From: PALSA-1004 sp963829085
Lineage (GTDB): Bacteria; Pseudomonadota; Gammaproteobacteria; Burkholderiales; SG8-41
Direction: 5' to 3'
DNA: 64,000 bases
NCBI GenBank assembly: GCA_963829085.1
Contig: CAWHHJ010000007.1
Coordinates: forward strand, 124,001-188,000
The translations under genes and the position numbers were made by a program. The notes beneath the pieces were generated by a model. It was not told where the DNA came from. It worked only from the letters and a program-made list of their open reading frames with translations, and searched no databases. Positions 36,702 through 45,262 of the stretch are shown here, in pieces (position 1 is the first letter of the stretch; each line of letters opens with the position of its first letter).

Positions 36702-37928
36702 CTAGTTCCCCGGACGCGGGCGCCGCTTTCGCCTGCGCGTAATCGCCCCGCCCGAACCCAGCAGTGCGGCGTTTCCCCAGAACACTGCGAAGAGCCCGAA
36801 AGCAGATCCGATCGAACCGAATAACACAGGCCCGATGACGCGCGTCAGGTGATTGATCGTGAGCCGCAGACCAAGTGCCTCGCCGGAACGGCCTTCAGCG
36901 GAACGGCTGAATGTGAGCATCATCGTAATCGGCTGGCAGCACCCCATACCCATTCCGAACATGAAAGAAACCAGCGCGAGGACGAACGCATGCGTGAAGA
37001 GCGGCACCAGCATGAGACTGGCCGCCCCAAGATAGAACGAGTAAGCGAGCAGGCGCTCTTCGCTCCACACCTTCAGCAGCCGCGGCATGATCAGGCGCAC
37101 CACGAATGAAGCCGCTGAGAATGTCGCGAGCACAATGCCCGTGGCGGACGCCGACATATCGATCGAGTGCGCGTAGATCGGCAGATAGAACTGGAACATG
37201 TCGATGCCCGTGACCACGAGACTGCTGGTCGCGAGTATTCGCCACACACCCGGCCTTGCGAGTGTTTCGCGGATGCTGCCCTTCTCGGCGGCCTGCGGCT
37301 TGGCGTGTGCGATCGCCACCTTCTTCGTCAGCAGCAGACCCATGGGCACCATCGATATGGCCACCACATAGAGACAGGCGTACGCATATCCCGAGTGGTC
37401 GATGGAGAATCCCACGACCAGCGGCCCGATGAAACTGGCGACAGCTAAGGCGAGGCTGAAATTGCTGAAATTGCGCGCCTGGGTCTCCGGCTTGCTTAAC
37501 AGGCCAACGAGATTTTGCAGCGCGACGTTGGTAAATGTGAATGAAAATCCGTTCATCGCTGCGGCGACAAACAAGGCTGGCATCGTGGCGTAGAAAAAAG
37601 GCGCAAGCATGCCGCATGCGCCGCCAACGGTGCCAATAATCAGTGGCCAGCGAGATCCGAACCGGTCGGCGAAGCGGCCGGCAAGTAACGAGAGCAGCAT
37701 GGGAAACGCGGAAAACGTCGCCGCCAGCACTCCGACGGTCAATGGCTGCGCGCCCAAATTGAGCGCGTATAGCGCCAGAAGCACACGGCCGGCGCGCACG
37801 CCGGCCATGCTGAACAACGTCAATGCAAGCACAAATCTGATCGACAAGTCGCTTGAGTCCTTCGCTGCCTTGATCAGATTGAGTGCCGCTCTCGCGTCGT
37901 TTGCTGCATCACTTCTTTTTTGCCGCAT
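36702..37928 (-). CDS. Major facilitator superfamily transporter
   Basis: About 408 residues with roughly 12 hydrophobic segments. The MFS motif A appears as AGRFADRFGSRWPL between helices 2 and 3. The frame is open to 38042, but the first ~38 residues would overlie the upstream gene and are basic, so I choose the ATG at 37928, overlapping the carboxymuconolactone decarboxylase-like gene by 20 bp. Probable proton-driven importer or exporter of a small molecule; a coupled aromatic-acid role is inferred from that neighbour. The C-terminus ends in a very basic RRRKRRPR tail. Confidence 0.85.
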   Translation of the reverse strand: MRQKRSDAANDARAALNLIKAAKDSSDLSIRFVLALTLFSMAGVRAGRVLLALYALNLGAQPLTVGVLAATFSAFPMLLSLLAGRFADRFGSRWPLIIGTVGGACGMLAPFFYATMPALFVAAAMNGFSFTFTNVALQNLVGLLSKPETQARNFSNFSLALAVASFIGPLVVGFSIDHSGYAYACLYVVAISMVPMGLLLTKKVAIAHAKPQAAEKGSIRETLARPGVWRILATSSLVVTGIDMFQFYLPIYAHSIDMSASATGIVLATFSAASFVVRLIMPRLLKVWSEERLLAYSFYLGAASLMLVPLFTHAFVLALVSFMFGMGMGCCQPITMMLTFSRSAEGRSGEALGLRLTINHLTRVIGPVLFGSIGSAFGLFAVFWGNAALLGSGGAITRRRKRRPRPGN

Positions 37929-38298
37929 CCATCTCGGCAAACGCTTCGCGCGCGAGACGGAAACCATCGATTCCCGCCGGCACGCCTGAATAACAGGCGA
38001 CCTGCAGGAGAACCTCCTTGATCTCGTCCTTGGTGACGCCATTGGTAAATGACGATCGGATATGCAGTTTCAATTCATGCTGGCGATTCATGATGGTGAG
38101 CATGGCGATGTTGAGAAGGCTGCGCGTTTTCCTCGGCAAGCCCGGGCGAGTCCAGATTGAACCCCACGCCGCCTCAGTCGCGTATTCCTGCATCGCCAGC
38201 GCGAAGTCGTCCGCGCCTTTGATGGATTTATCAACGTACTCGGCGCCGAGCACTTCTTTGCGCACAACAAGGCCTTTTTCAAACAATTCCGATTGCAT
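37909..38298 (-). CDS. Carboxymuconolactone decarboxylase family protein (PcaC-like)
   Basis: 129 residues from the ATG at 38298, which has AGGAG upstream. It shows the CMD fold signature EAAWGSIWTRPGLPRKTRSL then NRQHELKLHIRSSFTNGVTK and EVLLQVACYSGVPAG, very close to gamma-carboxymuconolactone decarboxylase of the protocatechuate branch. It lacks the CxxC of AhpD peroxidases. Co-transcribed with the MFS gene. The exact substrate is uncertain because no other pca genes are nearby. Confidence 0.85.
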   Translation of the reverse strand: MQSELFEKGLVVRKEVLGAEYVDKSIKGADDFALAMQEYATEAAWGSIWTRPGLPRKTRSLLNIAMLTIMNRQHELKLHIRSSFTNGVTKDEIKEVLLQVACYSGVPAGIDGFRLAREAFAEMDAAKKK

Positions 38299-38329
38299 GA
38301 TTTGCTCCTGGAGAGTGGCTGGAAAATAA

Positions 38330-38361
38330 GGGAACCGCTGGTCACCAACTGCGGTTTTCCC
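38330..38361. promoter_or_regulatory. Imperfect palindrome between divergent genes, possible operator
   Basis: Between the divergently oriented CMD and SDR genes lies GGGAACCGC ... GCGGTTTTCCC, with inner arms TGGT/ACCA around a central C. The two arms differ by a 2-nt insertion. The position between divergent promoters suggests a repressor or activator site; no regulator gene is adjacent. Confidence 0.35.
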
Positions 38362-38402
38362 TATAGTAGCACCTCCCTTTTTACTCGAATCCGAACCAAC
38401 CC

Positions 38403-39176
38403 ATGGAACTGAATCTACAAGGCCGCACTGCACTTATCACCGGCGGCTCACGCGGCATCGGCTATGGCGTCGCCGAATCGCTTGCGGCTGAAGGCTGCAA
38501 TTTGCATCTGGCTTCACGCAGCGCCGAGACGCTCGGTACTGCAAAAAGTAATTTAAGCGCCAGATACAAGGTGAATGTGAGCGTGCATGCGCTCGATCTC
38601 GGCAAATCCGAGAACATGACGAAACTCGCTCAGGCGGCCGGGCCGGTCGATTTCCTCATCAATAATGCAGGTGCGATTCCACAAGGAACAATCACTGCCC
38701 TCGATGAGAAAACGTGGCGCGAAGCATGGGACCTCAAAGTGTGGGGTTTCATCAATCTGACGCGCGAAGTCTATCGCGGCATGTGCGAGCGCAAACGCGG
38801 GGTGATCGTCAACATCATAGGCGTCGCCGGCGAGCGGCATACGGCGCAGTACATGGCGGGCACGATGGGCAACGCCAGCCTGATGGCCATGTCGCGTGCG
38901 CTGGGCGGCGAAAGTCCGGATTGCGGCGTGCGCGTGATCGGAATCAATCCGGGCTCGATTGAAACCGATCGCCAGGTGGTGCGCTTGAAGGCACGCGCAA
39001 AGAACGAGCTCGGCGATGAAAATCGCTGGCGCGAACTGACGACCGTTTTTCCGTTTGGGCGTCTTGGCCGCGTCGCAGAGATTGCGGACACGGTGGCTTT
39101 TCTGTGCTCAAAGCGCTCTTCTTATACGACGGGCACCGTTATCACGATCGACGGCGGCGCCAGCCTGCGCAAGTAA
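38403..39176 (+). CDS. Short-chain dehydrogenase/reductase (SDR) family protein, atypical active site
   Basis: 257 residues with the NAD(P) loop TGGSRGIGYGVAESLA, NNAGAI and the C-terminal SSYTTGTVITIDGGA. At the active site the Tyr is present (AQYMAGTMGNASL), but the Lys of YxxxK is replaced by Thr. Related SDRs with Y..G..GNA are known to me as a recurring subgroup, so this is probably a family trait and not damage. Probable oxidoreductase of a hydroxy acid or ketone; substrate unknown. Confidence 0.85.
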   Translation: MELNLQGRTALITGGSRGIGYGVAESLAAEGCNLHLASRSAETLGTAKSNLSARYKVNVSVHALDLGKSENMTKLAQAAGPVDFLINNAGAIPQGTITALDEKTWREAWDLKVWGFINLTREVYRGMCERKRGVIVNIIGVAGERHTAQYMAGTMGNASLMAMSRALGGESPDCGVRVIGINPGSIETDRQVVRLKARAKNELGDENRWRELTTVFPFGRLGRVAEIADTVAFLCSKRSSYTTGTVITIDGGASLRK

Positions 39177-39204
39177 GCTACTTGTAGCCGAGTGGCGGTG
39201 TAAC

Positions 39205-40236
39205 TTATTCGAAACGTGCGCCGGTTTCTTTGACCACTTTCGCCCAGCGCGTCAATTCCGATTTGATGATGCCTGCAAACTGATCGGGCGTGTCCGCGGG
39301 CAGCTCGAAGGCTTCGGCGGAGAGACGGGCGCGCACGTCAGGCAACTGCAGAATCCTGACGATCTCTGCATTCAGCTTGTCTACGACGGGCCGCGGTGTG
39401 CCGGCCGGTGCAAGCATGCCGTACCAGGTCGACGTCTCGAAACCGGCAATGCCGGATTCTGCGATGGTCATTACGTTCGGCATCACGGACGACCGCCGCG
39501 CGCTCGTGACACCGAGTGCGCGCATGCGGCCGGCATTCACTTGCGGCAGCGATTGCGCGATGTTACCGAATACGAGTGATGTCTCGCCGCTCATCACTGC
39601 CGTGACGGCCAGCGAGTTGCCCTTATACGGCACGAGCAGCAAGTCGATGCCCGCCATGCTTTTGAACAATGCCGACGCGAGATGCGATGCGCTGCCGCCG
39701 GAGGCAATACTGATCTGCCCGGGCCGCGCGCGCGCCAATGCTATCAGTTCTGCGACCGACCTCACCGGCAGCGACGGATGGGCGACGAGTACGTAAGGCG
39801 CTATGCCGATGCGTGCAATCGGCGCGAAATCATTGACAGTATCGTACGGCAGTTTCGAAAACAGACTGGCATTGATGCCATGCGTGCCGTTGGTTCCCAT
39901 CAACAAGGTGTAGCCGTCCGGCGGGCTCTTAGCCGCAATCTCACAACCGACGACGCCGTTGGCGCCGGTACGATTGTCGATGACCACCGGCTGGCTCCAC
40001 GTTTCAGTGAACTTCTGGCCGAGTGTGCGCGCAAGCAGATCGGAAGGTCCGCCCGCAGCAAGCGGTACGATGATGCGGATCGGCTTCGACGGATAGAGTG
40101 TTTGCCCGTACGCGCACAACGGCATTGCAAGAAGAGTAGACGCCGTTGCAAGATGCCAAAGCTTCAGCACATTCTTGGATCGGTGGCCAACGCAGTTGGA
40201 TAGTTTCACTGAGTGCGCAGGCAAGATTATTTTCAA
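39205..40236 (-). CDS. Bug/TctC family solute-binding protein
   Basis: 343 residues. A hydrophobic signal segment (LATASTLLAMPLCAYGQ) is preceded by a basic extension, so translation may begin later than 40236. Family motifs are YPSKPIRIIVPLAAGGPSD, PPDGYTLLMG and VPYKGN. It lies 35 bp downstream of another Bug gene in the same direction, at the end of the minus-strand cluster that starts at 45.99 kb. Confidence 0.88.
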   Translation of the reverse strand: MKIILPAHSVKLSNCVGHRSKNVLKLWHLATASTLLAMPLCAYGQTLYPSKPIRIIVPLAAGGPSDLLARTLGQKFTETWSQPVVIDNRTGANGVVGCEIAAKSPPDGYTLLMGTNGTHGINASLFSKLPYDTVNDFAPIARIGIAPYVLVAHPSLPVRSVAELIALARARPGQISIASGGSASHLASALFKSMAGIDLLLVPYKGNSLAVTAVMSGETSLVFGNIAQSLPQVNAGRMRALGVTSARRSSVMPNVMTIAESGIAGFETSTWYGMLAPAGTPRPVVDKLNAEIVRILQLPDVRARLSAEAFELPADTPDQFAGIIKSELTRWAKVVKETGARFE

Positions 40237-40270
40237 TTCGGCGCGGACGTCTCAAGTGGTTGGTGACTGA

Positions 40271-41236
40271 CTAATCCACTCTGATAGAAGCCGCTTTGAC
40301 CACCGGCGCCCATTTCAGTATTTCGGCATGAATCTTCTCGGCGAATTTCTCCGGCGTTCCGCCGACGGGCTCGAAGCCGTTGTCGATCATGCGCTGGCGG
40401 ATGTCCGGTGCGGCGATGATTTTGTTGAGCTCGCTGTTGAGTCGCCGCACGATATCCGAGGGTGTACCGGCCGGCGCGAGGATACCGTTCCATGACGTAA
40501 CCTCGTAGCCTGGCACGCCGCTCTCAGCGACAGTCGGCAGGTCGGGAAGCGCAAGCGCATGCTTGGCGCTCGTCACCGCCAGCGCGCGTACTTTACCGGC
40601 TTTGATTTGCTGCACCACGGTCGCCGGCTCGCCGAAAATCATGCTGATTTCGCCGGACAGCAACGCGATCGCTGCCGGTCCGCCGCCCTTATATGGAACA
40701 TGGACGACGTTTGTTTTCGTCATCATTGTGAAGAGGGCGCCGGTCAAATGATTCATAGCGCCGCTGCCGCTCGATCCGTACGTAAGCTGCTCGGGTTTCG
40801 ACTTCGCGAGGGCGATAAGTTCGCGTACATTCTTGACCGGCAGAGACGGATGCACGACGAGTACCTGGGGCACTTCCGCCATCCAGATAATGGGAGCGAA
40901 GTCACTTTCCTTGAACGGGAGCTTGCTATAGATGCTCGGGTTGATCGCGTGAGTGCCGGCATAAGCGAAGACGATCGTGTAGCCATCGGGCGGCGACTTG
41001 GCACCCATTTCCGCGCCGATGTTGCCGGCGGCCCCGCCGCGATTGTCGATGATGACCTGCTGACCCAGCACGTCGCCGAGTTTCGGGCTCACGATGCGTG
41101 AAAGCACGTCGGCGCCGCCGCCCGGAGGCCACGGCACGATATAGCGGATCGTCTTGTTGGGATAACCTTGTGCAAGCGCACTGCCGGCGACGATTACGGC
41201 GCTTAGGAACAAGAACGATAAACGCGACCGCTTCAT
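40271..41236 (-). CDS. Bug/TctC family solute-binding protein
   Basis: 321 residues from the ATG at 41236 (AGGAG upstream). Signal peptide ends GSALAQ, then YPNKTIRYIVPWPPGGGAD, PPDGYTIVFA and VPYKGG. It follows an EthD-like protein and a flavoprotein dehydrogenase, pointing to uptake of the substrate those enzymes process (inference). Confidence 0.9.
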   Translation of the reverse strand: MKRSRLSFLFLSAVIVAGSALAQGYPNKTIRYIVPWPPGGGADVLSRIVSPKLGDVLGQQVIIDNRGGAAGNIGAEMGAKSPPDGYTIVFAYAGTHAINPSIYSKLPFKESDFAPIIWMAEVPQVLVVHPSLPVKNVRELIALAKSKPEQLTYGSSGSGAMNHLTGALFTMMTKTNVVHVPYKGGGPAAIALLSGEISMIFGEPATVVQQIKAGKVRALAVTSAKHALALPDLPTVAESGVPGYEVTSWNGILAPAGTPSDIVRRLNSELNKIIAAPDIRQRMIDNGFEPVGGTPEKFAEKIHAEILKWAPVVKAASIRVD

Positions 41237-41282
41237 CAATATCTCCTGAGGTGAGTCCGCTTCGAACGCAACACGCAGTCAG

Positions 41283-41792
41283 TCATTGCGACGACGCGGT
41301 CACGCGCGGCGAAGCCGGCCGGTATATTGCCACAGTGTCAGGAAGACCCTGCGGCGGCGATGCCACAACAGCGAGGCCACGATAAGGCGTCGAGTGGTCG
41401 ATGCCGACACATTCGAGCCAAGCGAACGTGACGCCTTCGATTGGCCTTTCCGGCTGCTGCCGATCCGCGACGAGCATAATCTCGTCGTCTCGAACATGTG
41501 GCGGCTCGTCGATTCCGGCAAACAAATTCCGCTTGTAATAGCGCCGGTCGATGAGCGATAGCCATTCACCCATGCCGCGCACACTGAGGTAATACGGATC
41601 TTTGAAAATATCGGCCGAGGCGAAACCGTAGATCGCGAGTGACGGCGAAAAACCGGGCGTATCGGTTTTGAACCGCTGTGCTGATGAAACGCCGGGTACA
41701 CTGGCCATAAGACGCAGGTGCTCGCGATACCAACCGTCCCAATCGGCAGCGCGACTGCTGTCCGTGATTCCGCTTTGGCTGATGAATATCAC
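41283..41792 (-). CDS. Uncharacterised EthD/dimeric alpha-beta barrel-like protein
   Basis: 169 residues. The N-terminal half (MIFISQSGITD, WDGWYREHLRLMASVPGVSS, AQRFKTDTPGF) has the WY..H and A.R pattern of the EthD-like dimeric ferredoxin-fold proteins. The second half is less familiar. Overlaps the upstream flavoprotein gene by 4 nt (ATGA), so the products likely work together. Function unknown; EthD-like proteins often assist degradation of aromatic or cyclic compounds. Confidence 0.65.
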   Translation of the reverse strand: MIFISQSGITDSSRAADWDGWYREHLRLMASVPGVSSAQRFKTDTPGFSPSLAIYGFASADIFKDPYYLSVRGMGEWLSLIDRRYYKRNLFAGIDEPPHVRDDEIMLVADRQQPERPIEGVTFAWLECVGIDHSTPYRGLAVVASPPQGLPDTVAIYRPASPRVTASSQ

Positions 41793-43273
41793 TGCGCCGT
41801 CGCCTGCGCGGCGTTGCGCCCGGCGATGCGGCCGGAGATGAATGCCCAGCCAAGGTGATGGCCATGCCCTTCGAGCAAAAGCCCGCCCTGCCCGGTGGAA
41901 CCTGCGGCGAACAAACCGTCGATCACGCTCCCGTCCGCGCGCTGCACTTCCAGTTTCTCGGACACTTTTAATCCGCCATCTGTGAAGACAACATAGCTTT
42001 TTACCGGACCCAGCGCATAGTACGGGCCCTGGTCGATCGCCGGCCGCGTCTCACGCGCCGCGTTGTATTGAGCCAGCGTGCGCTCGAGCTTTTCGCTAGA
42101 AACGCCCATGCTCGAGGCCAGCTCCGGTATCGAGTTCGCCTCGTGGTAGATGTCCGCGCGGTTACGCCGGTAATCGGCCAGATACGCGTATGCAACGCCT
42201 GGCGCTGTCGAGATGTAATAGGGCCAGCCCGAAAACTTTGTAGCGAGCTTTCGATCGAAAACAATCCACGCGATGCGCTCCGGCTGCTTGGCGACATCGA
42301 GATTCGGCTTGGCGACCTCGTCAGTGAATCGCTCGCCATTCCTGTTGATGAGAACCGCGCCTTCCTTGAAGAGCTCCGGCGACGGGCCCAACGCAGTAGT
42401 GAGAAAGCTCATCACAAACGGCCGCAACATCCACTGCGGCAGATGATCCATCGACCAGGCGACGAACTTCGCCAGCGGTTTGACGGGCGGCAGCCGCTGG
42501 ATGATGTTCGGCCGCGTCGGCGGAATGAAGCGCATGATCGGCCCGCGCACGATGTCGCCATTGAGGATGGTGGCACCCAGCTCGAGCGCCATGCGATGTC
42601 CATCGCCGGTTGCAGTGGCGTTCACGGCCTCGACGTCTCTGACGTCCGGCGATGCATACCGCGCCTTGATATCACGTCCGTTGCTGTAATCACCGGCCGC
42701 CAGTACGACCCCGCGCCGGGCGCGAAATTCGTGCAGCGTTCCGTCGGGCGTTGCGGCCTCAACCCCGACAACGCGATTGTTTGCCGTGATGAGCCGCTGC
42801 GTGTTCATGTTGACACGAATATCAACGCCCAAGGCGCGGCAGTGCTTCGTCAAATGATAAGCGAACGATTTGGAGTTCGGCACAACGTTATGCATGCGGT
42901 TATAGCGGTGGGGCGGCTCAGGCATCGGCCCGACGAACACGACGCCGAGCGACATTAGCCAGTTCAGCATTTCGGTTGTGTTATCGACAAGAATGCGGCG
43001 CAGCGCCAGGTTGTCGCGCGGTGCCAGCGCACCCGCATGCAGCGCGAGATCCTCGAAATGCTCGTCAGCGGAATCGCGTATACCCGCTTTCTTTTGATGC
43101 GGTGTGTTGATTGCGGTCAGCGAGCCGACAGACCATGACGTTGATCCGCCGGTCTGCGGATTTTTTTCGAGCAGAATGACTTTGCGGCCGAGCCGCGCGA
43201 CTTCCGACGCCGCGGCGAGTCCGGTGCCACCGCCGCCGACGACAATCACGTCGCTGTGGGTTATTTCAGCCAA
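41789..43273 (-). CDS. FAD-dependent dehydrogenase (fumarate reductase / ketosteroid dehydrogenase flavoprotein family)
   Basis: 494 residues. The FAD dinucleotide-binding loop VVGGGGTGLAAASEVARLGRK is near the N-terminus, then GGSTSWSVG, a FAD-stabilising GVVLAAGDYSNG, and C-terminal GLFAAGSTGQGGLLLEGHG. The architecture matches soluble fumarate-reductase flavoproteins and 3-ketosteroid-delta-1-dehydrogenases. No signal peptide, no haem or Fe-S motif. The start is a TTG seven bases after GGAGA. Probably introduces or reduces a C=C bond in the pathway substrate. Confidence 0.85.
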   Translation of the reverse strand: MAEITHSDVIVVGGGGTGLAAASEVARLGRKVILLEKNPQTGGSTSWSVGSLTAINTPHQKKAGIRDSADEHFEDLALHAGALAPRDNLALRRILVDNTTEMLNWLMSLGVVFVGPMPEPPHRYNRMHNVVPNSKSFAYHLTKHCRALGVDIRVNMNTQRLITANNRVVGVEAATPDGTLHEFRARRGVVLAAGDYSNGRDIKARYASPDVRDVEAVNATATGDGHRMALELGATILNGDIVRGPIMRFIPPTRPNIIQRLPPVKPLAKFVAWSMDHLPQWMLRPFVMSFLTTALGPSPELFKEGAVLINRNGERFTDEVAKPNLDVAKQPERIAWIVFDRKLATKFSGWPYYISTAPGVAYAYLADYRRNRADIYHEANSIPELASSMGVSSEKLERTLAQYNAARETRPAIDQGPYYALGPVKSYVVFTDGGLKVSEKLEVQRADGSVIDGLFAAGSTGQGGLLLEGHGHHLGWAFISGRIAGRNAAQATAQ

Positions 43274-43296
43274 CTATTTCTCCGCACGGGATCATC

Positions 43297-43316
43297 AAAA
43301 AGGGCAGGCACTGCCC
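43297..43316 (-). terminator. Intrinsic terminator between the binding-protein gene and the flavoprotein gene
   Basis: On the minus strand GGGCAG-TGC-CTGCCC is followed by five T. It lies between the stop of the NitT/TauT binding protein (43355) and the start of the flavoprotein (43273), so part of the transcription from upstream stops here. Confidence 0.7.
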
Positions 43317-43354
43317 GCCCCTTCAATTCAAGTCAGCACGGCTGGCGATGAACG

Positions 43355-44362
43355 CTAGCTCCCCGGCAAGTTATGAATCTCGGGGAAGTAGATGTCTTTC
43401 CATGAATTCGCCTTCACCTTGACCGAGCCCACGTCATGCATGAAGTCCGCGTACTTCTGAATATTCCGCGGGGTCGCGGTGAATACCAGATTCGGATCCT
43501 CGAGCTGTTTTTGTATCTCCGCGACAGTGCTTTTCTTGTCACCTGAGACGCGCAAATAGATTTCCGCCGCCTGCTTCTTATCCTTGTTGACGAGCTCGAT
43601 CGCTTCCATGAACGCGGCGAGCACCGCCTTATACACGCGCGGATTGGCATCGTGGAACTTGCTGGTCGAATAGAGGTTCGAAAACGTCGTCGGTCCGCCC
43701 ATTACATCGTCCGAGCTCATGATGCGGTGAACGCCGGGCTGTTCGAGCTCTTTGTACATGAAAGGCGGCGAAGTGAAATGGCCGCTGATATCGCGCTTCG
43801 ACAGAAATGCGGCCATGCCGTCCGGATGTGACATCGACACCGTCAGCGGATCGAGCTTAGCGTAGCTGTCCTTGCCCCATTCTTTCATCGCGGCCATCTG
43901 CATGATGATGGCAGGAATAGAAACTTTGACGGCGGTGACCGCGATTTTGTCCTTCTCCGTGAAGTCGCGAATCGTTTTGATGCCCGGGTTGTTGACGTTG
44001 AGCCACATCGGGGTCAGCACCATGCCCGCGACGCCCTTCACTTCATTGGCGCTGCCTTTGGTGCGAGCCCAGATCGTAATGATCGCAGGCGGACCGTTGG
44101 TGCCGAAATCGATCTGTCCCGACAAGAGACCATCGTTCATCGCCGCCGGATTGGATAGCGTCATGAAGACGCCCTTAACTTCGGGCAGACCGGCGGCCTT
44201 CGATTGCTTTTCGACGAGCTTCTGGTCCTCCATCGCCATCAGCGGGAGGAAACCGACCCCGAACTGCTTGGTGATGCGAACTTCGCTGACCTCCGCATGC
44301 GCGACAGTCCATATGAGCACCGCGCACGCCGCAGTCAGCCATTTAATACCTGACTTGATCAT
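43355..44362 (-). CDS. NitT/TauT-type ABC transporter substrate-binding protein (orphan)
   Basis: 335 residues from the ATG at 44362, where a signal peptide begins (MIKSGIKWLTAACAVLIWTV, cleavage after AHA). Family features are FGVGFLPLMAMEDQKLVEKQ, GQIDFGTNGPPA and VTAVKVSIPAIIMQM. These periplasmic proteins bind sulfonates, nitrate, pyrimidine precursors or aromatic acids. No permease or ATPase gene is adjacent. It lies 26 bp after the racemase-superfamily enzyme. Confidence 0.85.
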   Translation of the reverse strand: MIKSGIKWLTAACAVLIWTVAHAEVSEVRITKQFGVGFLPLMAMEDQKLVEKQSKAAGLPEVKGVFMTLSNPAAMNDGLLSGQIDFGTNGPPAIITIWARTKGSANEVKGVAGMVLTPMWLNVNNPGIKTIRDFTEKDKIAVTAVKVSIPAIIMQMAAMKEWGKDSYAKLDPLTVSMSHPDGMAAFLSKRDISGHFTSPPFMYKELEQPGVHRIMSSDDVMGGPTTFSNLYSTSKFHDANPRVYKAVLAAFMEAIELVNKDKKQAAEIYLRVSGDKKSTVAEIQKQLEDPNLVFTATPRNIQKYADFMHDVGSVKVKANSWKDIYFPEIHNLPGS

Positions 44363-44388
44363 TCCATGGTCCTTTGCGTGTTCGTGCT

Positions 44389-45153
44389 TTACGCAGACCG
44401 CAGATGCTTGACGGCGATCTTGTGTGAGTCCGGCTCCGAAAGCTTCCTTAGCAGGCTGCCGCAGTTCATGATCCCGGGATCGACGTTCATCGCCGCATAC
44501 GCCTGCCATGCGGATGCCTGGACGGCAGAATAGACCGGCTTGCCGAGATCACGCTCCAGCATGTCGAGCACTTCGAGCGCACGCAATTGCGTACATGCGA
44601 CGAACACCGCGTCGGAGTCCGGCGTAGTTATTTCTTTCACCTTCGCGTAAATATCTTCCGGCAGTATCTTGGCGTGATCGAACATGTCGAGCATGTCGAA
44701 GGTGCCGAGTTTTACGACATCAACCCCGTGCGCCTTCGCGAACTGTTTCAGGCGCTCGTTTGTAACCTCGACGTACGGCGTGACGACATCAACTTTTTTG
44801 TGACCGCCCGCCATGAGCGACGCGACCATCGCACCAGCCGTGGTTACGGTTGGCGCGTTTGTGATCGCGGTGAGCTGGTCGCAGATCTTTTTGTTCCACA
44901 CCGGACCCTCGAAAAAGCTGCCGCTCGTACATCCATAGACGACGACATCCGGTTCGACCATAGCAACTTCTGCAGCCGCATGCTTGCTCGCATTTTCCAT
45001 ATTGCGCAGCTCTTCGGGCGTGCCTTCGCGGCCGCCGGCAATGCGCGCAGTGTGCACAGACACGCCTTCAGGCGCGATACGCCAAAACTCGGTTTCCATG
45101 GTCGTGTTAATCGAGGGCACGAGCAAACCAATTCTTCCACGCCATCCGTACAT
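44389..45153 (-). CDS. Maleate isomerase / Asp-Glu racemase superfamily protein
   Basis: 254 residues, a close paralogue of the protein at 15534-16316 (shared MYGWRGRIGLL, TNERLKQF, FDMLDMFDHAKI, WQA). Both lobe cysteines are present: Cys75 in VYGCTSGSF and Cys187 in VACTQLRAL. GGAGA precedes the start. Expected reaction is cis-trans isomerisation or racemisation of a small dicarboxylate. It is in one minus-strand run with a related protein upstream and a binding protein downstream. Confidence 0.85.
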   Translation of the reverse strand: MYGWRGRIGLLVPSINTTMETEFWRIAPEGVSVHTARIAGGREGTPEELRNMENASKHAAAEVAMVEPDVVVYGCTSGSFFEGPVWNKKICDQLTAITNAPTVTTAGAMVASLMAGGHKKVDVVTPYVEVTNERLKQFAKAHGVDVVKLGTFDMLDMFDHAKILPEDIYAKVKEITTPDSDAVFVACTQLRALEVLDMLERDLGKPVYSAVQASAWQAYAAMNVDPGIMNCGSLLRKLSEPDSHKIAVKHLRSA

Positions 45154-45262
45154 GTGTTTCTCCTTGTAGTATTCGCCGGTTCGATTGAGCGCCCTAAAAC
45201 AACGGCGTCGATACGTATACGGTCTTGAATAGCGTTATCCGCACGCCATCGATGAGACAAGC

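Noticed and set aside
42068..42958. 296-residue plus-strand frame over the flavoprotein gene
   Set aside because: No homology pattern; fully antisense to a well-supported flavoprotein gene.
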